From positions 124,001-188,000 of the forward strand of contig JAMDHS010000036.1 in the NCBI GenBank assembly GCA_029717555.1: 64,000 bases of DNA. The letters run 5' to 3'. The position numbers and the translations under genes were made by a program. Source of the stretch: Peribolospora baueri. Taxonomy: Eukaryota; Basidiomycota; Peribolosporomycetes; Peribolosporales; Peribolosporaceae. Below are positions 32,190-43,900 of this stretch, piece by piece (the stretch's first letter is position 1; every line of letters starts with the position of its first letter). Below the pieces are notes generated by a model, which was not told the DNA's origin, did no database searches, and worked only from the letters and a program-made list of their open reading frames with translations.

Positions 32190-33395
32190 TCACGACGCCT
32201 CCGCCGCCGCCGCCGCCGCCTTCTCTTCTCCTTCCGGTTGCCGTCTCGCCTTGCCTTCTCCACCCTCTTCGCCCGCGCCGGCCGCGTCGTCACTTTCGCC
32301 CGCCTCGCCCTCCGTCTTCTTCTTCCTCCGATCGATCTCTTCGTAGAACTCGTTGGCATCGTTCATCTTCTCCACCTCCTCGTTCATCCTATCCAGCCAT
32401 CGTTGGAGCAAAGACGCGTTGTCCCGCTTCAGATCTTCGTTTCGTGCTTCGATTTGGGTGATCTCCAAAGAAAGCGCTGCGAGATCGTCTTGGAGAATCT
32501 GCGAGGGCGAGGGCAAGGGTCCATCATGAGGGCAAACGGAAAAGATAGCTTAACCGAGTGGATGAATGGCGGGCGCCTCTCCCCCTTGTCAAGTCAGCTC
32601 ACCTCGATGGCCCGCTCCTTCTCCCTTACCACGCCTTCGTGCTCCTCCGCTTTCTTCCTCATCCTTTCTCTTTCCTCTCTCAACACCCTCAGCTCCTCCT
32701 GATCCACTCGAGAAGTTTCTTCCCTCTCCCGTAGCCTCTCGTTCATTACCAGCAATCGCTGCGCGTTCTGTCCCTGTGTCTTGTATAACGACGCCATCTC
32801 ATCGCGGAGCTGGGACAGCTGCGTTTCCAGAGAGGCGACATAGGCTGCTCGGACAGGGTTGCTGTGATGTGGGAACGATGCGGGAGTGAGAAGCGAGAGG
32901 TGCGAAAGGTGTCGCGCTACAAGCAAGTTCCCGGGCAAGGACAACCCAGACTCACTCGGCCCCATCTCCACCCCCACCACCGGCAGACGCCACAGCGCCT
33001 TTCCCCTTGACAGTGCCCGTCCCTGCGTAGCCCCCTCCACCAGCTCCGTCGCTTCGGACCGAACCGGCCGCCCGAAGGAGCGACTGGTTTCGCTCTTTGA
33101 GCATGCGGGTCTGCTGCGCCAGTCGACGATCTACAGAATGATTTGTTGGCCAAAAAAGATCGAATCGACAGGGGGGATTGAATCGAAAGAAAAGTTAGCC
33201 AGTCCGTCCAAAGTACTACGCTCCATTCTCAATATTGGATTGAGAAAACCAAAGATTGAAAACGAAAGAGAGACCGATAGCAAGATATCAAATCCCCTCA
33301 CAGCTCTCAATAAACCCCAAATAAGCCTTCTCCCTCGTATCCCTCTCCTCTAGTCTCTGTCGCAATATTTCTTGCCACGGTACGCCCGCGGCCAT
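32190..33395 (-). CDS. ATG16: Autophagy protein ATG16
   Basis: Four exons (minus): 33395-33302, 33130-32956, 32861-32603 and 32498-32190, phases 1, 2 and 0, 278 aa. The N-terminus MAAGVPWQEILRQRLEERD is the short amphipathic helix that binds ATG5. It is followed by RRLAQQTRMLKERNQ, a Gly-rich linker, and a long coiled coil (residues ~95-235) starting YVASLETQLSQLRDEM and including LQDDLAALSLEITQIEARNEDLKRDN. The C-terminal 40 residues are Glu/Ala-rich. As in yeast there is no WD40 domain. ATG16 forms the ATG12-ATG5-ATG16 complex that conjugates ATG8 to lipid on the phagophore. Confidence 0.9.
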
Positions 33396-34274
33396 CGTGG
33401 CCATCGTATGCGGGTTGATCGGTCACTGGCGGTGGCGGTCGCAGTTGGTTCGCTCCCGAGCGCTCTTGCTCGCCCCGTTCGTCCGTCCGATTGCGCGAGC
33501 GTCGATGGAGCGCGAGCACAAAATAGGTGAAGCAGGGAGCGAGAGGAAATAGTCAGAGCCAGAAGACTTGCTCTACGCGTCTAATAAGCCGCAGGGGATG
33601 TAGAACTGCACCTGTGAGGCCGGGAGAGTTGAACGAGTGGTGGCCCTTGCTTACCGCAGTGCGGGGCACGTGCCGACCAGGGGTATCTACTCAAGATCCC
33701 CTGGACGCATTCGACGTACTTCGCAAACGCCTTCGGTGTGAAGTGGTCGAACGGCACGCAGAAAAGAACGAAGCGAAGGAGAAAAATCCTTCGTCGCCAG
33801 CTCCCTTGCGTCATTCACCGCATAGTTTATTTTGTTGTCCTCATTCCGCTGACAAGTCCAACTCTGACATGGAAATCGGACCCACTTCTCCTGGCGACCC
33901 TGCAACCGTTTGTACGCTCGAGCCAAAATGTTTTCCTGCACGTCCAATCTTCATGTCTTCATGGCGGTGACAACTACTATCGCCGCATCTATCCTGGTAG
34001 TCACAAGATGCGCTTACACGCCTCGAACGCAGTTGATTCCGTCGGATCAGGCACCCTTCGACGCGATAAGGTTCATAGAATGAACTTCGGTATACAATGT
34101 TCCCTTGACTAACTTTGAATGTCAATGTGCTCTGATTTACGGTTCTCGGCAGGGTGAAGCCTTGCATATTTCCCCAATCGCCTTAGCAACGTGTCCCCTT
34201 GGAATTAGAGCAACCGTTCATCGCCTCGAACTTGTCGATGCGGACGATATTGGACGTCCCACGCTTCCGTGGTA
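33396..34274. other. Upstream region of ATG16 and 3' region of FUR1
   Basis: 879 bp. Frames of ~100 codons overlap on both strands (for example plus 33738-34112 and minus 33841-34167), but their translations look like non-coding sequence and no splice partners with family motifs are present. Confidence 0.5.
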
Positions 34275-35547
34275 TCAGGTCAGGTTGTTGAAAAGACGGT
34301 CTCCCTGGGAGGGTGAAATGGGAAGAGCAACTGAGTTAACGGCATCAACGGCATAGCATCGACGAGACTGGTCTGCAACGCACAGAGTCACCGAGGCCAG
34401 GGAGGATATATCCCGCATCCGAGAGCGTTTCATCCACTGCTCCGACCCTGGTAGGTTAAATAGAGAAGCACATCGTGGAGCCCCAAATTGAGCAAGCAAC
34501 GATAGCGAACGGGGAAGCGATAGGCGGTCCCAGTTCATTAACAAAGTACGCGGAGCCGACACTCACCAAAGCTGGATGTCGGGACACTCGGCGAGGACGT
34601 GCTCGACGCCCTTCCTGGAGCCGAGGATGCACAGAAAGTGAATTTTGTCAAAGGGGATTCCCCATTCGTTCTGATAGCGTCAAATTGCATCACATTACGT
34701 AGCTCAGTTCAGGCGTTCAAATAGGGCATCCAATGATGAAAGGAGTCCTTGAAGGTCGCATTCACTCACGATCATCTTGACACACGCAATTGCCGTTCCA
34801 CCGGTCGCAATAAGCGGATCAAGGATAAAGACGGTGTCCACGTTGGGCTGGGCCGGCAGCTTGGAGTAGTACTCGACGGGCTGAATGACGAGCGCGAGAG
34901 ACAAGAAGAAAGGGATTAGATTAGATCGACGCGTATAGAGGAGGGAAAAAGAAAAGGATCTATGGGAGCTCATTCAATGTCATCTCACCTGAAGCGTGAA
35001 CTTTTCCCTAAATAAGCCGATATGCTGCACGACGGTCTGGGGCGGGAAGAGGTCGAGAAGAGCTACAGGCAAGAGAAGCAGGGAGAAAGGTGAGAGGGGA
35101 AGGAAACGATACTTCTCCCATCAGGGTGGGCGCAGCAACAAATACAACAATGAGCAATTGGAAGGTGCCTATTTCACTCACCATCCGTCATACCCAGACC
35201 TGCGCGAAGGATGGGTACAAGGCCGATGCGGTCCTGAGATTCGGTTGGTCCGAAGAGAGGGGCAGTGAAACGGGAAGGAACAGCATAGTGAGAAGCCTTT
35301 TCTCCCCGCCGTCAGCGCCACCTCACATCCAGAAGAAGCTCACCGCCAGCTCCTCTCCTGAAAAGGTCTGGAAAGGACTCTGAAGACCGTCGACCTTCTT
35401 AGTGGGGAGGCCCTTGCTGGCCTCGATGGCGAGGATGGAGGAGATGTCCTTGACGAGGGCGCGGAACTGCTTCGAGTCAGCCCATACTTGGCGAAGGAGG
35501 GTGAGCTTGGAGGAGAGAAGAGGATGCTGGACGACGTGGAGGGACAT
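34275..35547 (-). CDS. FUR1: Uracil phosphoribosyltransferase
   Basis: Seven exons (minus): 35547-35344, 35233-35182, 35062-34989, 34880-34770, 34670-34567, 34447-34384 and 34304-34275, 212 aa. All family blocks are present: SLHVVQHPLLSSKLTLLR, RIGLVPILRAGLGMTD, QTVVQHIGLFREKFTLQP, the PRPP loop FILDPLIATGGTA, FLCILGSRKGVEH, and the C-terminal YILPGLGDSGDRLFNN. The enzyme converts uracil and PRPP to UMP in pyrimidine salvage; in fungi it also activates 5-fluorouracil. The last exon is only 30 nt and completes the conserved GDRLFN end. The start is the ATG directly before SLHVVQHP. Confidence 0.93.
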
Positions 35548-38142
35548 TGTGATGGTCACTGGGAGAGATGGGGAGGGAGTAAGAGATGCAGAGGCAAGTG
35601 TGCTGAGGTCCGGTCTGGAAGGAGGCGGTTTGTGTACCGGGGCGACGGAAGCAGAATCGTTATCGCTCGATCACTATCTTCGACGTGGCCAGCCGAGCGG
35701 GATATAGAGCACGCAACGAAACCTGCTTAGCCCACCACCATCAAGATGGAAAAGCAGCCCACACGTCTCACAGACCGTAGACAATCTCGAGTTATCCCGA
35801 AACAGTCCCACCTGAGGGAGAGATGGACATTGAGACTTAGGATTTACGGCTTTTCCAGCTCGACCACAAGCTCTCCAACGGCTCATCCACAGCGCGGATC
35901 CAAGGCGAGCAGACTTGTCCGCACAGGCCCCAAGTCTTCGTATCTCTTTCTATCGCCCGACAAGGAAGACTACTCAAGAAAAGGGAGCGATAATTCGAGT
36001 TTTAGGATTCCATTGCCAACATTTGCACACACAAGCCTGCATCTCTGCAAGCTGGATACCTCTGCCGTCATACCGTCCTGCGGTCTTATGTCCGGGCTAC
36101 ACAGACTTCTTTACTTCCCTGCGAATGTCTGAAGATTTTCTGGCACTGAGTAATCCTGCCATGAAGACAGGTAGGGACCGTGCGCTTTGGAACGACATCT
36201 GCGTTGAGAACTTTGTTCTCTCCTGTCTGGCTGCTGAGACAAATAAAGTCACCCATGGCTCTTCTTTCGCTTTTCCGTCTCGTCGCCACCCGCATCGTCG
36301 CATTTCTCTCTTGCCTCCGACTTATCGTTGTACTTTCTGTGTAGAGTTTTCATGATGACGTCCAGCGGTAGTGAGAGAGTCGAACAGGTCGCACGGCGCC
36401 GGGTCAGAGCGCTATCTGTATCCGCTGGCGCCTTATCAGCCGGCCGTTGTGGGCTTCACTCGCTCTCCTCGTAACTGTATAGTTCACCAGCCTGTTGGCA
36501 GCAAATATGTGGTTTGAACATGAGAACGAAACTTCTCTAACAGGACCGGCTAAGCGCAGGTCCGGCTGGACTGTCTTTGAGCGCTTGGATGTTGTGACTT
36601 GAGGTCAAGGCCTTTCATTCATCTACGCGGGCATCGTTCACCGCAGCGACGTTCGAGCACGACAGGCTCGAACGAGACGGCCGAGAACGGTCGCACATCA
36701 TCGCACATCATCTTGTCCTCTACAACCGCCGTTCTTCTCCCCGTGAGACTGCCCCTTTCGCCTGCTTGTCTTTCGCCAGCCCGGAATTGGAGCGGACTGG
36801 CAACTGTCGACAGAGCCGACGGCGTTGCACTTTTCCTGCCTACCCTTTCCTGTGTGACCTTCAAGGGCAAGGAGTGTTTGGGGTATGATAAAGACGACGT
36901 GGACTGAATAGACGACTGGGGCGAGCTACTCACACACGGACGGCTCGTCCGCGGCGTTCCTTTGAGGAACTGGCCTAGAAAAAGTGCCAAGCGGTCGCGT
37001 ATGTATTGTTTGAATGTTGGCGATTCGCTTTAGTAAAACGTTCAGCTGTGCTCGTCTACAGCCCGAAGAAGAAAAACCAGAAATGCTGGCATCACAATTG
37101 GTTGAGCTGTGGTGAGCAACTTTGACGATCCATGCTTCCAGCGCCGGCTGGAGGTCTGGAGCTGATTGTCTTTCCCTCCGATTCCATCGTCAGCGCGTGT
37201 CTCCGTCCGTTGTCCGCACGGCTGCAAGACGCTCAAGATGGATTATATGCAACACGTCACCTCGATCACTTACGACGAGAAGAAGGAGCGCCCGCGCCTC
37301 GTGCGAATGTCGTGTCTCCGTGTGGTGGAGGAGTGCATCGTCTAGACGATAAAGGAATACGTCAGTGACTGTCACCCTTTCCTTCCGTTCCATCCCAATT
37401 TTACCTTCTGATGTCACCTTACCCACTTTCGTCTGACAAGCCTTGCTGGTGTGATGTCGATAACCCTGACTGGCTGGTCGACCTTATATTCGATTTCAAT
37501 CGTTCCTTTAATGTGCGCTTCCCTTCGAAGAAGATGGGAAGCTATTTTGAGGGAAGGGGGTGAAGCCGTCGTTGGTCAAGGGAAGATGCGGAAGACAACG
37601 TAAGCCCGACGCTGTTTCCTGGCGCATCGTAGTGGCCTCTCGTCCCGCCTGAGTGCAGCTCCGAGGTTAAGAGGCGGGGAAGGATGGATAGAATGTTTTC
37701 GATCTCAGTGTGACGATTCCCGTTTCGTCCGGTTCCTACCGACGTGGCATATATGCGTATACCTGGCCCCAGCGATCATGGCGGTTCGAGAAAAGAAAGA
37801 CTCTCATCGTTGTACAAGCGTGTACCTTGCAAGGTTCGTTGCAGCCCGTTTCCCTTGTTTGTCGCACGTTGTCTCCACGCGAACCGGTCCGCAGTCATGG
37901 ACTGATGCAAACCGGCGTATATTATTTGGGTTGCTGTACTGGATTAAATAAGTATACGTCCGGGCTCATATCACGAGCCGCCCCAACCGCCGCGATCGAC
38001 CCCCTACCGCCTCACCGTCACGCAAAGACACTGCTCATTCGGCCCGTCATACCACCGTAGAACGCCAACTTCGCTTGCTTGTCGCTTTTCTCCTTGTTGT
38101 TAGCTCGATTTTCTTCACCCATCTCCCCGACAATTGGCCACC
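35548..38142. other. 2.6 kb region between divergent FUR1 and YPT7
   Basis: Two divergent promoters lie at its ends. In between I find no convincing gene. A short ATG frame at 37238-37345 reads MDYMQHVTSITYDEKKERPR and continues to a stop after 35 codons, preceded in frame by CPHGCKTLK. It could be part of a small spliced gene but matches nothing I know. Many short frames elsewhere look random. Confidence 0.45.
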
Positions 38143-39504
38143 ATGGCTTCTCGCAAGAAGGTCCTCCTCAAGGTACGTTACTACTGTGAACGCTACGCTT
38201 GATCGGACTCTGTCGGAGCACAGCGACTAGTGCCTGACCCAGCTTTTTCCTCGACAACCAACGTCCTTCTCGACGATGTCCCTCTTCTACTGCTAGGTTA
38301 TTATTCTCGGTGATAGCGGGTGAGGTTTTTTTTTCTCGAAGTCTGGCGGTTGCACACGCTGTCCGATTCTGATGGCCGTCTCGGCCTCCCTATCCGTGGC
38401 CAACTGACACCCTCCGTCACTTCCCAACCCTTCCTGCTTTCGAAACCCCCTTGCCGATCGGTTTACTTTAGCGTCGGAAAGACCTCGTTGATGAACCAGT
38501 ATGTCAACAAGCGCTTCAGCTCGGCTTATAAGGCGACGATCGGCGCGGACTTCCTGACCAGGGAGGTCATGGTTGATGATCGATTGGTGACGATGCAGGT
38601 TCGTCTGCCTTTTTACGATGGGCTCCCAAAGGCGATTGGTACCAGTTCTGGGACTGACCGGCTACCGTTGCCTCCCTGCTCGTCTGTCTCTCTTACCTCA
38701 CTTTTTGCTTGGTCAGCTGTGGGACACGGCAGGACAAGAGCGCTTCCAGTCTCTAGGTGTGGCCTTTTACCGTGGCGCAGACTGCTGCGTCCTCGTATAC
38801 GACGTGAACAGCTCCAAGAGCTTCGAGGCGCTTGACAGCTGGCGCGATGAGTTCCTCATCCAGGCCAGCCCGCACGACGCTGAGAACTTCCCATTTGTGG
38901 TGTTGGGAAACAAGATTGACATGGAGGAGAGCAAGCGGATGGTGAGTCATCTCGCTCAGCGCCGCTCTTCGGGCAGAATTTTGCTAGGTTCCTCGCTGGG
39001 CCCGGGTTTGCTCGAAACGGGTGGACGTGGGACAGTCAAGACGTCTTCTCTCGCTGGGTTTACAATGGAATGGTGTTCAGAATGGCTGGCTCTTTCGTTT
39101 CCCCCACTTGCATGGTGGCGGACTCTTACCCTGTTTGTCTATTTCACTTGCTACACTCACAGGTGTCTCAAAAGCGCGCGATGACGTGGTGTCAATCCAA
39201 GGGCAACATCCCGTACTTTGAGACGTCAGCGAAGGAGGCCATCAACGTCGAACAAGCTTTCCAGACCATCGCTAAGAACGCTTTGCAGCAGGAGGCCGAG
39301 GCTGAGCTGTGAGTAATGGCTGTAGGGACCTCGGGGCAAAGTGGACGTTGGAACCGCTTTTTGCCTTTCTAGTCGAGCTGTGGCACCGATTATTGACGAT
39401 CGTTTCTTGTCGTCCACCTTGCTTGTTTCCATTACAGTTACGCCGACTACCCGGACCCAATCCGTATCGATTCTGACAACGCTCAGAGCGGCTGCAGCTG
39501 CTGA
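38143..39504 (+). CDS. YPT7: Rab7-type small GTPase
   Basis: Six exons: 38143-38172, 38297-38319, 38472-38598, 38717-38941, 39163-39308 and 39438-39504, 205 aa, the usual Rab7 length. GTPase motifs are intact: GDSGVGKTS (P-loop, assembled from exons 2 and 3), [10 protein letters not shown] (switch I), [22 protein letters not shown] (switch II), GNKIDM and ETSAKEA. The C-terminus SGCSC carries the two cysteines for geranylgeranylation. Rab7/Ypt7 controls late endosome and vacuole fusion, acting with HOPS and SNAREs. Exon 2 is 23 nt. The leader before the ATG is pyrimidine-rich, as common in highly expressed fungal genes. Confidence 0.96.
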
Positions 39505-40923
39505 GGGTGCTCCTCTCCGGAATAGGTGGTCGACCAGTTAGTCTCTCGTTCTCGTTCCCCCTCTTCTTCTTTTCCTTCCTATTGTCCCGGCTGGTCATGC
39601 TGTCGGAGGAGAGGCGGGAAGATGGATGGAGTGGAGTTGTCATGCCGTCCGTTGGCCGTCTCTGTCCGATCGATCCTTCGCTTCCAACTCACCTGTCCTC
39701 ACGCGTGTCTGCCACCCCGCCAGCATGGACTGACTGACTCGTCTGTTTGAGCTAGCTATCCTTCACTTCGTCTCTGTCCTCCCCCACGGCCGTGCCTACA
39801 TCTTATGGCTTCGCCTTTGTTATCTGTACGATCGAGTTCTTGCTGCTATTGCCACTATTTCCATGAGGCGGCCCCGAAGGTTTGTGCGCTGTTGGGTCGA
39901 GCGCAGGTCCGTTCCTGTCATTGGTTGTTCCCCCAATTGACCCGCGAGCGTTTATGAACAGGGGCCGTTCGTTTGACTGGTCAGTTGGGGGCCGTTCGGA
40001 CCAAGTGTTGCGTTGTCATGCCGAGGATGGCAACGCTACGAGAGACGAGCTATTTAGTCAGCAGAGATCGAGGGGATCAGGTCGAACTCATTTTCGCCTC
40101 CTTTTGGAACGCTCGCGGGCGGGGCATGTCCCATCTCTCGTACCTCCCAGGATGATGCCTCGTTACGCTTGCGTCTCCGAGACGGCCGCTCGCTGCCTGC
40201 GACCTGCTCACGCGTTCCGACGCGGCGACAACGACCAATGGACGGACGGAGGGGATGACCCGCCATCTTGGTCCTCGCTCCTCGCTCCTGCTCCTCGCCC
40301 CTCAGCCACTTCACTTCGTTTCACCCGCCTCTGCCTTGTCCCGGCGGTGCCCGTCGAGCAACGTGCTAACGAATACAATACAATACCGCCCATTCCATCG
40401 CTTACCGTCCACTTTCGACGGACCCACGTCGTGTTAGCCCGTCGTGTCGTCCGTCGTCCGCGACGTCGAACAGCGTTCGGACGGACGCCAAGGCACACAC
40501 ACTGAGCATTCGCCCGCCATTCAGCCCGTTCTCTCGCCTGTGTGTGTGCGTGCACTCAAGGGAAGATTGAGTGCGTGTGTGTTTGTGTGTGAGTGAGAGA
40601 AAGATATAGTAGACAATGATCCTACTTCCTAGACGACCTGGACGCTTCATTCTCCTCCACCTCCCGATTCACACCCTCTTTCCATTCGCTCCTCCTCGAT
40701 CCTGCCTTTCTCTCCTTTCACACTTGCGTTGACGTCCTATCGTTCCCATCCCCGTCGTGACCCTGGGACGTGGGCGTCCTCCCTCTTCTCTGCCCACTCC
40801 GACGTTTTCGGTCCTGCTCGGTTGCTGGTACAATCGCTCGGGCCACGAGGGACGCAAGCCCACAACTTTCCTTTCCTTTGACAGCCTCGAGCCGGACTCG
40901 GCAGGTCACCTTCCTTCGTCAAG
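39505..40923. other. Intergenic between YPT7 and the large intronless ORF
   Basis: 1.4 kb containing the YPT7 3' region and the promoter and leader of the next gene. It has GT-rich alternating runs near 40537-40590 and pyrimidine-rich DNA before 40920. Overlapping ~100-200 codon frames (39882-40505 plus) show no family resemblance. Confidence 0.5.
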
Positions 40924-43900
40924 ATGGGTCAAGCACCCTCCTCCCCCGACTTCCGCGCCTACGCTTATGAATCTTACCCTACCCCAGGCGACAAGGATCG
41001 CCTCGCTCCTCCCGCTCAGGCGGACACTCTCAAGGAAGGCAGATTCAGTCTTCGCAATCGCCGACGCGCCAACTCGCAGCCCTCGCGAACCGTCATCAGC
41101 GCGCCCATCGGGCCTCTGAAGCATGTCGATGGCGCAGGTGGACCGGGCAGCTCGGTGTTCGGAGTCACCGTAAGCGATGTGGCTCGCCAGAGGTCGAAGC
41201 GGCGCGGGCCGGAGGTCGGAGGGGCTGTGGACGCGATGGAGGAGATCCACGACGCCGGCGACGAGGCCCGGTCGCCCGCGGCGGAGGGAAGGCACAGTCT
41301 CAGTGGCGCGATCCTGCGCCCGTTCGCGACGGCTGAGCCGTCGCGTGCTTACAGCTCCTTCGGCTTCCGACCCGGCATCAGCCCGTTCGAACGAGACAGC
41401 CGATTCCAGAATGCGAGTAACGTCTTCGCCAGTGTCCAAGGGCAACACCGACCGTGGGCGGATGACGAGAATGGTCATGCCTCAGCTTGGCGGTCAGAGG
41501 GAGAAAACAAGAGGGCGACAGCCTCCGCGGGTGGTGTCAGTGTCGGGCGGATGCGCGCTTTGCGGCTGAAGCTGGCTTCGCACGCCAAAGAGCAAGGCAA
41601 AGAAGGCGGACGGACCAGGACGTCCACCGCCGCAAATGGTGACGATGCGCTCCCCTTCCCGGACACCGCGGGCGATGGTCAGCCCCGCATCCACAAGGCA
41701 GCCTTGGCGAGCATGGACACCCTCGTCTCGCCCGACGGCGCTCCTTCGAGCCTGGCGGCGGCCTCGGTATCATCATTAGGCTACCGTCATCCTCGCACCA
41801 AGAGTCGTGCAAAGGCCTCATCGACCTTCTCTTTCACCTCGTCCTCCACCGCTCATCCTCGCGCCGTCTCTGCGCCGATCGTGGACGCTTCGAAAAAAAG
41901 CGTTCGGGCGCGCTCCTGCACAGCCGCTCAAGTCGCCCCAGAGGCAAAGAACGAGGAGCAGAAGGAGCATGGCAAGCGTCGCGGCAACCGTCTCCGCCGC
42001 CCCGCTTCCCGCCGTCCTCCGTCCGCGATCGCGGAGGGTCGGAACAGGCCTGCGACGCAGGAGGCTGGGCGGCAAGACGAGGCGCATCGGTGGAACGAGT
42101 ACCTGGCAAGGATGACCGGCCGGGCGCAAGCGAACGAAGGCAGGGACGTGGTGGCCAGGCCGCACTCTGATGGCTGCCCGGCCGGCGTGCTCACTCCGGA
42201 GAGCTTTCAACGACCGAGGCGGATGCCGCACAAGTCCATTCCCCAATGGCTCGGCTCGGTGCAAGGTCGCACGGGCCAGGATGGGGGTCACGTGGTCCAT
42301 AGCATGACCTGTCGGACACTCGATTCGTTTCGCTCGCACTCAGACGCGGGCGAGGATGGTGGAGAGCCGGATGACGACGAGCGTTGGGTCGACGTCAGGC
42401 GGCGAGACGAGCAAGACGACCACGACCACGACCACGACCAACAAGCCGATGCGTCGACGCCAACATCTCGGACTCGCAGATCCCTCCTCCCAGCCCTCGA
42501 TCTCTCCGCGGCTGGCCCGCTCGGCTCCAAGATATTCGACGGCATCAGCAGCTCGCCGGTCTCGTCGCCCCGGCGCAAATCAGGAGCAGGGGGAACGCCT
42601 CGACGGCGCCGCGCACGCTCCGCATCTCCCGCAGACACACCGGGCAGAAAGCCGAGTCCACCGTGCGAGCTCGAGGAGTGGATGCTCCTCGCTGGACAGC
42701 AGGCGCGCTTCGCAAGCCAAGGCGAGGACCGCAGGACGTCTGTGTTCGTGCCCTCCTTGCTCGACGTGCCCATCCTCCCCTTCGTCGCCGCCGCTCTCGC
42801 AGGCACGGACGGCATGACCGACACCGTGACCAGCACCAAGTCGGACGACCTCTCGCCCGCCGAGGATCCGCCTGTCGGGCCTGTTCCGCCGCCTCGGCCG
42901 AAGTGGCGAAGAGGGAACAGCTCTTCTTCGATAAACAGCCTTTCTCATGCTGCCGCCGGAGTCAAGGCCCAAGCTCTCGCCCAAACGCAAGCCCTTCGGC
43001 TGATCGCGCACGATCGGCACTCGCTCAGCACCATCGCGAGTAGTCGCAACGCCAGTCGGCAGGGAAGCAGCAACGACATCGTTGACCAGAGTCTCAGCAC
43101 TACCGCCGCTAGCACCATCACGTCGTCCGCTCAAAGAACGACTTTGGCGCAGTACGGCCTTGGATCGGATTTCAACGTGGGTGGGAGAGGCCCGCTGCGC
43201 GTTGTCAATGGTACGGACGGCGAGGGATGTCCATCGCCCGCCGAGCCCGTCATCCAGACGACGGCGAGCCAGAGCATCTTCGGCTCACAGTCCGGTCGCA
43301 CCATGAATACGGTCACCAGCGGAACGGCATCTGGAGCGAGCACCCTTGCGATGTCGAGGAACAGCAGCTATAGCGCCGCGCCCGATCTGCTCAACTGGAA
43401 CGACGAAACCGCCGCTTCGGTCGAGACTAGCGCCCAGGATGGGCACGATGGGAATCACCTGAGCCCCCCGACGACATCTAGAAGCCTCAGTGCCAGTTCG
43501 AGGGGACGTCGTTCCAATGCTTCCACTCGCCCTTCTGCGGCATCCGCCACTCAGCCTTCGGCTGGGAAAGGCTCTAGGGTGAGAAGGAAACCAGTGCCGT
43601 TGTTCGAAGAGGGCCAGAAGGACAAAAATGCGGCCGCACAGCCCGGCACTGGCGTTCTTGCTCTGTCCGACTACCCGCCCACCGATATCGAGCAGCCCCC
43701 CGTAACCACCATCCACCCTTCAACGACACCCACATCGCCCATCTCCTCCGTCTCCATCCCACCCCCTCTCAGCCCGCCTCCTGCACAAGCGTCTCCACCT
43801 CCCCAGCTCCGTTCTCCATCTCGCAAATCCAGGCCTCTACCCGTGCCACCCACCTCTTCTGCCCGGGGCCCCGCTTCTCACTACAAGGTCTCCGCACCGC

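Noticed and set aside
33738-34167. Overlapping ~110-codon frames between ATG16 and FUR1
   Set aside because: Both strands are open over the same DNA, with mixed composition and no motif or splice-linked exons.
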